5,585 nucleotides of DNA from NCBI GenBank assembly GCA_002717685.1, contig PBBK01000007.1, positions 64,042 to 69,626 on the forward strand. The letters run 5' to 3'. Numbering within the stretch: position 1 is the first letter of the stretch; the number at the start of each line of letters is the position of its first letter. The notes under the pieces are model-generated. The model was not told the DNA's origin and searched no databases. It worked only from the letters and a program-made list of their open reading frames with translations. Positions 1 to 5,205 of the stretch are shown in pieces. Position numbers and translations under genes: made by a program. The stretch is from Gammaproteobacteria bacterium (GTDB lineage: Bacteria > Pseudomonadota > Gammaproteobacteria > Woeseiales > Woeseiaceae).

Positions 1-311
1 ACTTCTCTATGTGTTTTTGATTCTCGGTAATTTGCAACAACAGGAACAAAGCCTTGAGAAAAAGCGCCTTCTGCAAAAAATCTTCGAAGCATATTAGGAA
101 TCCTATTAGCTACAATAAATGCATCCATGATGATTGAAGCCCCAAAAAATCTAGCGAAAACAACATCCCTAATTAGGCCAAGTACTCTGGATGCTAACGT
201 CATACCGCTAACAATCGAAGTCTTTTTGAAAAGACTTTCTGTTATAGATTTTGACCTCTCCTGCTCTCTCGTTTCCAAATTTTTAGCTCCCATTGGATAG
301 GTATGTATCAT
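1..311 (-). CDS. murJ: MurJ lipid II flippase, N-terminal part (partial, runs off left edge)
   Basis: MurJ is the inner-membrane flippase that moves the peptidoglycan precursor lipid II to the periplasm. The 103 complete codons seen here include the family's N-terminal signature: SRVLGLIRD (41-49), FFGASIIMDAF (55-65), NMLRRFFAEGAFSQGFVP (73-90). By alignment from memory to E. coli MurJ, its functionally important arginines R18, R24 and R52 correspond to R42, R48 and R76 here. The start is uncertain: ATG at 311 gives MIHTYPMG, while in-frame ATG at 293 removes six residues. Neither has a clear Shine-Dalgarno; a TATAAT-like -10 at 333-338 allows both. Either start leaves about 18-24 mostly polar or charged residues before the first membrane helix that E. 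coli MurJ lacks. The gene is divergent from rpsT, and the C-terminal part lies outside the window. Confidence 0.93.
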   Translation of the reverse strand, partial: MIHTYPMGAKNLETREQERSKSITESLFKKTSIVSGMTLASRVLGLIRDVVFARFFGASIIMDAFIVANRIPNMLRRFFAEGAFSQGFVPVVANYRESKTHRE

Positions 312-332
312 ATTTAATTTTTAAAATAAAAA

Positions 333-338
333 ATTATA
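333..338 (-). promoter_or_regulatory. Possible -10 box for murJ
   Basis: On the minus strand a perfect TATAAT lies 22 nt before the upstream ATG of murJ. No convincing -35 hexamer stands 16-18 nt further upstream, and the surroundings are very AT-rich, so a chance match is quite possible. Confidence 0.3.
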
Positions 339-419
339 ACTATTTTATCTTAAAAATTACCTAAAATTCAGATGTTTATATTTATTAAACTACATTCTTA
401 TTTATTACAAAAAAGGGCA

Positions 420-448
420 TTGACAATCATCTAACCTACAAGAATAAT
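420..448 (+). promoter_or_regulatory. Sigma-70-type promoter of rpsT
   Basis: A perfect TTGACA (-35, 420-425), a 17-nt spacer and AATAAT (-10, 443-448, 5 of 6 consensus bases) form a near-consensus housekeeping promoter. Transcription would start near 455 and leave a leader of about 60 nt before the rpsT start codon. Such strength fits a ribosomal protein gene. Confidence 0.8.
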
Positions 449-513
449 ACTCAGCTACATAAGATGTAAGAGATACATTTTTATATCTATAAGCCTAAAC
501 TGGGATAAATATA

Positions 514-780
514 GTGGCAAATATAAAATCTGCAAAAAAACGTGCAAAACAAGCTGAAAAAATCAGATTTCATAAAATGGGGCTACGTTCAAAGCTAAGA
601 ACCAGTATCAAAAATGTAATTATTGCTGTTGAGAGTAAAAATAAAAAAGCAGCTACTGACGCATACAGCATTGCAGTTCCCATTATTGATAGCATGATTA
701 ATAAAAGAATTATTAAAAAAAATAAAGCAGCTCGCCATAAAAGTCGATTAAATAAATTAGTTAAATCTTTAGCGAAATAA
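514..780 (+). CDS. rpsT: 30S ribosomal protein S20
   Basis: S20 is a primary 16S rRNA-binding protein of the small subunit. The 88-residue product matches the family's length (E. coli 87) and begins MANIKSAKKRAKQAEK, the diagnostic S20 N-terminus, followed by the helical, Lys/Arg-rich body (RSKLRTSIKNVI at 25-36, KKNKAARHKSRLNKLVK at 68-84). The start codon is GTG, preceded by a weak GGGA (502-505) at 8-nt spacing. E. coli rpsT also uses a non-ATG start (TTG), linked there to translational autoregulation by S20; similar control is plausible here but not shown. The gene is monocistronic, divergent from murJ and convergent with obg across a 23-nt AT-only gap without an obvious terminator hairpin. 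Confidence 0.97.
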   Translation: MANIKSAKKRAKQAEKIRFHKMGLRSKLRTSIKNVIIAVESKNKKAATDAYSIAVPIIDSMINKRIIKKNKAARHKSRLNKLVKSLAK

Positions 781-803
781 ATTTAAAATTAAAATTAAAT
801 ATA

Positions 804-1835
804 TTAGAGTGCTTCTTTTACTTTTTTCATCTTTGTAAGTTCCTGGGATATAGCTTTCGATAGATCTTTTGTGCCTTGACCGCTAATAGCGCTAATTTCA
901 AAAACTGGACCCGACCAATTCAAATTATTCACAAATTTCTCGCAGTAGGTGATAATTTCTTTCTTTTCAAGTAGATCTATCTTGTTAATAATTAACCACC
1001 TTGGTTTTGCTGCCAACTCATCAGAAAATTTTTCCAATTCATGCTCCAATTCATGAAATACTTCAACTGGATTTATCGAATCATCAAAAGGCATAATATC
1101 GACAATATGTAATAAGAGTTGAGTTCTTTGAAGATGTTTAAGAAACTTAATTCCTAAACCTAAACCATCAGCTGCTCCTTTAATTAGGCCAGGAATATCT
1201 GCTATAACAAAACTTTGGTCAGGGCCAACAGAGACAACACCAAGATTGGGATGTAAAGTTGTAAAAGGATAATCTGCAACTTTTGGTTTTGCAGCTGATA
1301 TCGCTCTTATTAGAGTTGATTTTCCAGCATTAGGCATACCTAAAAGGCCAACATCAGCTATTAACTTAAGCTCCAAATCTAAATTTCTTGATTCCCCTTT
1401 TGTGCCTAAAGTCGTTCTTCTAGGAGAACGATTTATACTACTCTTAAAATGCGCGTTACCAAGCCCGCCGTGACCTCCTTCTGCAACCATAATTTCTTGA
1501 TCAAGACTTGTTAAATCACCAAATAGTTCGCCAGTATCCTTATCGTAAATAACTGTTCCTACTGGAACAATAATCTTTAAATCGTCACCTGATCTACCCG
1601 TTCTATTCTGCCCTTTACCATGCAATCCGGATTCGGCTCTATATTCTCTTAATACTTTAAAATCTACTAGAGTATTCGTCCTATCACTTGCAACTAGAAG
1701 CACACTCCCTCCAGCACCCCCATTACCGCCATTAGGGCCGCCTTTAGCAATAAATTTTTCACGACGAAAACTGAGGCAACCATTTCCACCATTGCCTGCC
1801 TTAACACTAACAACTGCTTCATCTACAAATTTCAT
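804..1835 (-). CDS. obg: GTPase Obg/CgtA, 50S ribosome assembly factor
   Basis: Obg is a cytoplasmic GTPase that binds late 50S precursors and links ribosome maturation to nutrient status. The 343-residue product has the glycine-rich Obg fold (about 1-158: [36 protein letters not shown]) and a GTPase domain: G1 GMPNAGKST (166-174), switch [13 protein letters not shown] (188-199), G3 DIPG (213-216), G4 NKID (284-287), G5 SAISG (315-319). The start at 1835 gives the canonical MKFVDEAVV; the reading frame stays open for 18 more codons upstream, but those cross a terminator hairpin and do not resemble Obg. No Shine-Dalgarno precedes the ATG. After G3 the usual IEGA reads IKGA (K219). It is the third gene after rplU and rpmA and ends convergently with rpsT. 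Confidence 0.97.
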   Translation of the reverse strand: MKFVDEAVVSVKAGNGGNGCLSFRREKFIAKGGPNGGNGGAGGSVLLVASDRTNTLVDFKVLREYRAESGLHGKGQNRTGRSGDDLKIIVPVGTVIYDKDTGELFGDLTSLDQEIMVAEGGHGGLGNAHFKSSINRSPRRTTLGTKGESRNLDLELKLIADVGLLGMPNAGKSTLIRAISAAKPKVADYPFTTLHPNLGVVSVGPDQSFVIADIPGLIKGAADGLGLGIKFLKHLQRTQLLLHIVDIMPFDDSINPVEVFHELEHELEKFSDELAAKPRWLIINKIDLLEKKEIITYCEKFVNNLNWSGPVFEISAISGQGTKDLSKAISQELTKMKKVKEAL

Positions 1836-1851
1836 ATGAGTTTTAAATTTG

Positions 1852-1880
1852 AAATAAAAAACCCCGATAAAACGGGGCTT
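1852..1880 (-). terminator. Rho-independent terminator after rpmA, upstream of obg
   Basis: Read on the minus strand, AAGCCCCG (1880-1873) and CGGGGTTT (1866-1859) pair into an eight-base-pair stem with one G-T wobble around a six-base loop, followed by a T-rich tail (six T, then ATTT). This is a textbook intrinsic terminator, 40 nt after the rpmA stop and about 20 nt before the obg start. The opposite strand has no T-tract, so it acts only in the rplU-rpmA direction. It should lower obg transcription relative to the ribosomal genes. Confidence 0.85.
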
Positions 1881-1920
1881 AGGAATCAATTAATAAAATA
1901 AAAATCTAAATCATGAAGAT

Positions 1921-2172
1921 TTATAAAACACTTACATATTGTCGATTCTTTGGACCCTTCTTTTCAAATGTTACTTGTCCACTTGATTTAGCAAAAAGTG
2001 TATGGTCGCGACCAATGCCAACATTAGTTCCAGCGTGATAACGGGTGCCTCTCTGACGTACAATAATGTTGCCTGCTTTCACATTTTGGCCTCCAAAAAT
2101 TTTAACGCCTAAACGTTTACTCTCGGAATCCCGTCCATTCTTACTGCTGCCACCTGCTTTTTTATGAGCCAC
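1921..2172 (-). CDS. rpmA: 50S ribosomal protein L27
   Basis: L27 belongs to the large subunit, with its flexible N-terminus reaching the peptidyl-transferase centre. The 83-residue product carries the family hallmarks: [15 protein letters not shown] (2-16), KRLGVK (19-24), [23 protein letters not shown] (26-48), GRDHTLFA (54-61) and a [12 protein letters not shown] end. The start is GTG, backed by a good Shine-Dalgarno (AAGGA, 2180-2184) seven nt upstream. There is no Firmicutes-type N-terminal extension that would need protease trimming. It lies 70 nt after rplU on the same strand, the usual L21-L27 pairing, and is followed by a strong terminator. Confidence 0.97.
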   Translation of the reverse strand: MAHKKAGGSSKNGRDSESKRLGVKIFGGQNVKAGNIIVRQRGTRYHAGTNVGIGRDHTLFAKSSGQVTFEKKGPKNRQYVSVL

Positions 2173-2242
2173 TAAATTATCCTTTTTAAAATTAGGTTAT
2201 TTTTACTAACTTCACATTCTAAAATCAAGTATTTCGAAAAAA

Positions 2243-2752
2243 TTACTTTTTCTTGATTGTTTTTTTCTTTGCAACTTTTTTAGTTGCGGTTTTTTTCTTT
2301 GTAACTTTTTTAGTTGCAGTTTTTTTCTTTGCAACTTTTTTTGTTACGGTTTTTTTCTTTGCAACTTTTTTTGTTGCGGTTTTTTTCTTTGTAACTTTTT
2401 TAGTTGCGGTTTTTTTCTTTGTAACTTTTTTAGTTGAAGTGTCACTGCCAATAGAAAGGATTTCTATTTCCGTAAAATATTGCCTATGCGATCCTCTACG
2501 AAGGTAATTCTTTCGGCGTTTAAATTTAACAATAGGGATTTTTTTTGTTTTACCCTGTTGAATAACTTTAGCAGTTACATCTGCGCCGGAAACTAATGGA
2601 TCACCTAGGCTTATATTACTACCCTCACCAATAAGCAATACCTCTGTGAAACTAATCTTTGCGCCTTCTTTGATATCGATTTTTTCAAGTCGAATACGAT
2701 CGCCTTGACTGCCACGATATTGTTTGCCGCCGGAGCGAAAAACTGCATACAT
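2243..2752 (-). CDS. rplU: 50S ribosomal protein L21 with long lysine-rich repeat tail
   Basis: L21 binds 23S rRNA in the large subunit. Residues 1-102 are a standard L21 (E. coli 103 residues): MYAVFRSGGKQYR, RLEKIDIKEG (21-30), IVKFKRRKNYLRRGSHRQ (74-91), FTEIEI. The start is ATG at 2752, six nt after a GGAG Shine-Dalgarno (2759-2762); an in-frame TTG four codons upstream overlaps that site and is not the start. Residues 103-169 form an unusual tail: six 10-residue units T-x-T-K-K-V-[T/A]-K-K-K (105-164) plus TIKKK, 33 of 67 residues lysine. The tail resembles histone-H1 or AlgP-like low-complexity domains and probably binds nucleic acid while disordered; this is inference. It is first in the cluster with rpmA and divergent from ispB. 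Confidence 0.96.
   Translation of the reverse strand: MYAVFRSGGKQYRGSQGDRIRLEKIDIKEGAKISFTEVLLIGEGSNISLGDPLVSGADVTAKVIQQGKTKKIPIVKFKRRKNYLRRGSHRQYFTEIEILSIGSDTSTKKVTKKKTATKKVTKKKTATKKVAKKKTVTKKVAKKKTATKKVTKKKTATKKVAKKKTIKKK
2261..2440 (-). repeat. Six tandem 30-bp repeats encoding the L21 tail
   Basis: Six uninterrupted copies of a 30-bp unit start at 2261, 2291, 2321, 2351, 2381 and 2411. On the plus strand each begins ttttttcttt, then g[c/t]aacttttt, then t[a/t]gtt and a slightly variable end (gcggt, gcagt, acggt, gaagt). A degenerate partial copy borders the array at about 2246-2260. Thirty bp is ten codons, so copy-number change keeps frame. Each unit holds two A-tracts of 6-7 bases on the coding strand, which could favour slippage. 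Copies differ at only a few positions, suggesting recent expansion or homogenisation. Confidence 0.95.
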
Positions 2753-2758
2753 TTTATA

Positions 2759-2762
2759 CTCC
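2759..2762 (-). promoter_or_regulatory. Shine-Dalgarno site fixing the rplU start
   Basis: GGAG on the minus strand lies six nt (TATAAA) before ATG at 2752, supporting MYAVFRSGGK as the true N-terminus rather than the in-frame TTG at 2764. Confidence 0.8.
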
Positions 2763-2827
2763 AATTTTTTAAATTCGTAAAAACTAACTTAGATATACTT
2801 TTCTTTTTAGATTTTAAATAATTTAAA

Positions 2828-2853
2828 AACTAATCACTCTTATAATATTAGTT
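2828..2853 (-). promoter_or_regulatory. Inverted repeat in the rplU leader
   Basis: The arms AACTAAT and ATTAGTT (seven bp, 12-nt loop) fall in the predicted rplU 5' leader and, read in the rplU direction, are followed by a run of five T that includes the last two stem bases. It could be a weak attenuator-like hairpin or a protein-binding site. The stem is AT-rich and could arise by chance in this composition. Confidence 0.25.
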
Positions 2854-2870
2854 ACTAAGAAAGAAACGAG

Positions 2871-2899
2871 ATATTATAGATTAAGACACTTTGGGTCAA
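2871..2899 (-). promoter_or_regulatory. Sigma-70-type promoter of rplU-rpmA
   Basis: On the minus strand TTGACC (2899-2894, 5 of 6 to consensus) is followed either by TAATAT at 17-nt spacing (2876-2871) or by a perfect TATAAT at 15 nt (2878-2873); the two overlap. Transcription would start near 2864-2866, leaving a leader of about 110 nt before rplU. Confidence 0.65.
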
Positions 2900-2934
2900 C
2901 GTCATTTATCTGAATTTTTATTTTAATCAATAGC

Positions 2935-2964
2935 TTGTACTTACCAAGCTAGTTCTAATATTAT
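2935..2964 (+). promoter_or_regulatory. Possible ispB promoter
   Basis: TTGTAC (2935-2940), an 18-nt spacer and TATTAT (2959-2964, 5 of 6) make a moderate promoter candidate about 40 nt before ispB. The -35 matches only 3 of 6, and the AT-rich context offers other -10-like hexamers (CATAAT at 2970, TAATAC at 2984). Confidence 0.35.
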
Positions 2965-3005
2965 CAAGACATAATACTATTTCTAATACGATTTAAGAAA
3001 TATAT

Positions 3006-4004
3006 ATGAGAAAAATAAAGAAAAATTTAATTTTTAACTCAATGGGTGATATCAAAGCACTTTGCAGTGATGATTTATCTGCAACTAATGAGTTAATTCA
3101 AAAAAATCTAAAAAGTGATGTTCACTTAATTTCGCAAGTATCAAAATATATTGTCAGAAGTGGAGGAAAACGACTTCGACCGATCCTAGTGTTATTAGCT
3201 GCTAAAGCCTTAAATTACAGTGGAAAGAAGCATATTAATGCAGCTGCCATCATTGAATTCATCCATACTGCCACGCTTCTTCATGATGATGTTGTCGATG
3301 ATTCTCTAAGACGTCGAAATAGAGATACTGCTAATATAGTTTTTGGAAATCAAGCAAGTGTTTTGGTTGGTGATTTTCTCTATTCAAGAGCTTTTCAAAT
3401 GATGGTTGAATTGAATCAAATGCCCGTTATGAGGGTTCTAGCAGACGCAACAAATGCAATAGCAAAAGGTGAGGTTATGCAATTAATGAATATAGGAAAC
3501 GTAAATTTGTTGGAAAAGGAATACTTCGCGGTAATATACCGAAAAACATCTCGTCTTTTTGAAGCAGGCATAGAAATAGCCGCAATTTTAACTAAACAAA
3601 ATGAAAAAATTCATGCAAAAATGAAAATTTTTGGAAAATCTTTAGGTATTTCTTTCCAACTAATAGATGACTCTCTTGATTACAGTGCTTCGCCAAACAA
3701 ACTAGGTAAAAATCTGGGAGATGATTTAGCTGAGGGAAAAATTACTCTACCCATTATTTATGCAATAAAAAACTCCAGCCCTTCTGAAAGAAAAATAATT
3801 CACTCCGCCTTTAACAATAAAGAAAAAAATAAACTTAAACCTGTACAGGAAATCATTTCATCAACTAAGGCGATTGAATATACAAAATTACGTGCAAACG
3901 AATTTTCAGAGATTGCTATTGATGCGTTATACGATATTCCTGATTCTGTATATAAGGCCGCATTAATTGCAATTGCCAAATCTTCGGTAAACAGAGAATT
4001 TTAA
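3006..4004 (+). CDS. ispB: Long-chain polyprenyl diphosphate synthase (octaprenyl type)
   Basis: This trans-prenyltransferase adds isopentenyl diphosphate units to an allylic primer to make the side chain of ubiquinone or menaquinone. The 332-residue product shows GGKRLRP (53-59), the first Asp-rich motif DDVVD (94-98), GEVMQLMN (155-162), the second Asp-rich motif DDSLD (221-225) and GKNLGDDLAEGKITLP (234-249), and tracks E. coli IspB (323 aa) throughout. A small residue (A89) lies five before the first Asp motif, which fits long-chain products; the exact length cannot be read. ATG at 3006 has a weak AAGAA upstream; ATG at 3042 (MGDIKAL) would also align with E. coli and lacks a ribosome site. 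It is divergent from rplU, as in E. coli, and convergent with the next gene. Confidence 0.95.
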   Translation: MRKIKKNLIFNSMGDIKALCSDDLSATNELIQKNLKSDVHLISQVSKYIVRSGGKRLRPILVLLAAKALNYSGKKHINAAAIIEFIHTATLLHDDVVDDSLRRRNRDTANIVFGNQASVLVGDFLYSRAFQMMVELNQMPVMRVLADATNAIAKGEVMQLMNIGNVNLLEKEYFAVIYRKTSRLFEAGIEIAAILTKQNEKIHAKMKIFGKSLGISFQLIDDSLDYSASPNKLGKNLGDDLAEGKITLPIIYAIKNSSPSERKIIHSAFNNKEKNKLKPVQEIISSTKAIEYTKLRANEFSEIAIDALYDIPDSVYKAALIAIAKSSVNREF

Positions 4005-4049
4005 TAATTGTCGACAGCTACCCACTTTTAAAACTGAGAAACTAGCTGC

Positions 4050-4718
4050 TTATATAGGTTCAAGATGCTCTCGAACGGTACAATCATACTCCAGTATAGT
4101 GGTGGTTGGATCTAAAGAAAGATATATTCTAGCTTCCCATTTTTGAGTATAAAATTCAGAATCATCAATCATAATTATATTTTCCAAAGTCTCGCCATCA
4201 TCCAACAATCTTATCTTTTCGATAAAGTGTGCTTTATCACTATATGGTATTCCTCCTAGACGGAAAAAAAGTGACTTAGCGCCCACGGTATCAACAATTA
4301 AGGTTGATTCATTCCAATAACCGATAGAATGCCCCATTAAACTCGGTCGAACTTTTTTAGGATGTTCTCTCCCATCAGTAAAAATTCTTCTTACTTGATG
4401 ATTATATTCATACAAAATCGTTACTTGCTGATCTGTTTGTATAATCTCTGTTGGGAAGCCTGCTGAAATAATTCTCCCGAATCCAATAATACATTGAAAT
4501 GCAGGGTCTTCTAGAGTTCCTGCTTTCTTTTGAGCTTCTCTTCCTAATTCTGTAAGAGGTAAATCTTTGGGCCAAAAAGAATCGCGAGCTGACACGCTAA
4601 CACCAGAAATCCATATCCCTGAGAAATTTGGCTTGGCTACAGTCTGTTGATTTAAAAATATAACAATAAGAAATAGAACAAACTGATTAAAGTTGATTTT
4701 TTTATTTCTTGATAACAT
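4050..4718 (-). CDS. Exported protein of unknown function, partner of the DUF6152-like gene
   Basis: No function is recognised. The 222-residue product starts with a likely Sec signal peptide: basic MLSRNKK, hydrophobic FVLFLIVIFL (13-22) and a possible cleavage after TVA (28). The mature part begins with NFSGIW (31-36) and looks beta-rich. Conspicuous stretches are TEIIQTDQQVTILYEYNHQVRRI (90-112), the motif DGREHP (115-120), MGHSIGYWNESTLIVDT (128-144) and IDDSEFYTQKWEA (184-196). I recall similar DGRxHP / GHSIGxW / VVDT proteins next to DUF6152 genes in other bacteria, but cannot verify this. Two mature cysteines (C76, C213) could form a disulfide. The GxW motif near the mature N-terminus recalls lipocalins, a weak hint only. 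It starts 12 nt after the DUF6152-like gene, so the two are probably co-transcribed. Confidence 0.85.
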   Translation of the reverse strand: MLSRNKKINFNQFVLFLIVIFLNQQTVAKPNFSGIWISGVSVSARDSFWPKDLPLTELGREAQKKAGTLEDPAFQCIIGFGRIISAGFPTEIIQTDQQVTILYEYNHQVRRIFTDGREHPKKVRPSLMGHSIGYWNESTLIVDTVGAKSLFFRLGGIPYSDKAHFIEKIRLLDDGETLENIIMIDDSEFYTQKWEARIYLSLDPTTTILEYDCTVREHLEPI

Positions 4719-4730
4719 TAACTATCTTAA

Positions 4731-5135
4731 TTATAAATTTTTAATTATTGGACGAGCAGGTCTGATCCATCGATAAATTTCTATATTCTCTCTATCAAGA
4801 ATTCTTAGTATTAACCTGTTTGATCCATCCTGAGCAGGATGTCCTTCTGCTCTAATTTTATTTCCTGTCTTGATGGTATCTTCATCCCAACCTCTTCTAA
4901 TGAACCAATTAGGACTCATTGTTTCTATTTCCCATAATTCTTTCTGGCCATTTTCAGTTGATTTTTCAACATAATATCGTGAATGAGGATTTTGAAACCA
5001 TACTTCAGTAACAATACCTTCAATACTAATCATTTTCTCCATATTAAAAAGAATTGATGCGGAATGATGGGATATAACAGTTTGCGGAGTTACAAACAAA
5101 ACAATAAAAATAAACAATAAATCTCTAAGCTTCAT
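4731..5135 (-). CDS. DUF6152-like exported protein
   Basis: The 134-residue product has a signal peptide (MKLRD, then LLFIFIVLFV, possible cleavage after VIS at 22) that would expose a mature N-terminus HHSAS (H23, H24). The body carries what I recall as the DUF6152 pattern: HHS at the N-terminus, an ISIEGIVTEVWFQNPHSRYYV strand pair (37-56, NPH at 49-51), WEIETMSPNWFIRRGW (68-83), a turn then AEGHPAQDGSNR (96-107). It is small, soluble and predicted periplasmic; no enzymatic function is known to me. The paired histidines plus NPH suggest metal binding, an inference only. The start ATG at 5135 has a weak GGA upstream. It is the upstream member of a likely two-gene operon, 70 nt after the methyltransferase gene. 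Confidence 0.85.
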   Translation of the reverse strand: MKLRDLLFIFIVLFVTPQTVISHHSASILFNMEKMISIEGIVTEVWFQNPHSRYYVEKSTENGQKELWEIETMSPNWFIRRGWDEDTIKTGNKIRAEGHPAQDGSNRLILRILDRENIEIYRWIRPARPIIKNL

Positions 5136-5205
5136 TTTTAGTAATATCCAAAACCTTTATTAAATGATTTTCTATTACCGTGAGCCTAAACAAATCTGAC
5201 AAAGA

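Noticed and set aside
781..803. Bidirectional terminator between rpsT and obg
   Set aside because: The gap is 23 nt of A and T only, without a stable stem.
1836..1889. 18-codon upstream extension of obg
   Set aside because: It runs through the terminator hairpin, does not resemble Obg, and the canonical MKFVDEAVV start lies at 1835.
2253..2507. Plus-strand open frame encoding a Phe/Val-rich, membrane-like repetitive peptide
   Set aside because: It is the antisense of the lysine-rich rplU repeat (AAA and AAG read as TTT and CTT); there is no ribosome site, and rplU explains the sequence.
4015..4048. Inverted repeat CAGCTA / TAGCTG between the ends of ispB and the convergent gene, considered as a terminator
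   Set aside because: Only six bp with a 22-nt loop and no T-tract on either side.
4005..4049. A tRNA gene after ispB, as found in some gammaproteobacteria
   Set aside because: The 45-bp gap is too short and shows no acceptor or anticodon-arm pattern.
5136..5205. Promoter for the exported pair
   Set aside because: TTGTCA is present on the minus strand, but the best -10 (TAATAG) needs a 19-nt spacer; not convincing.
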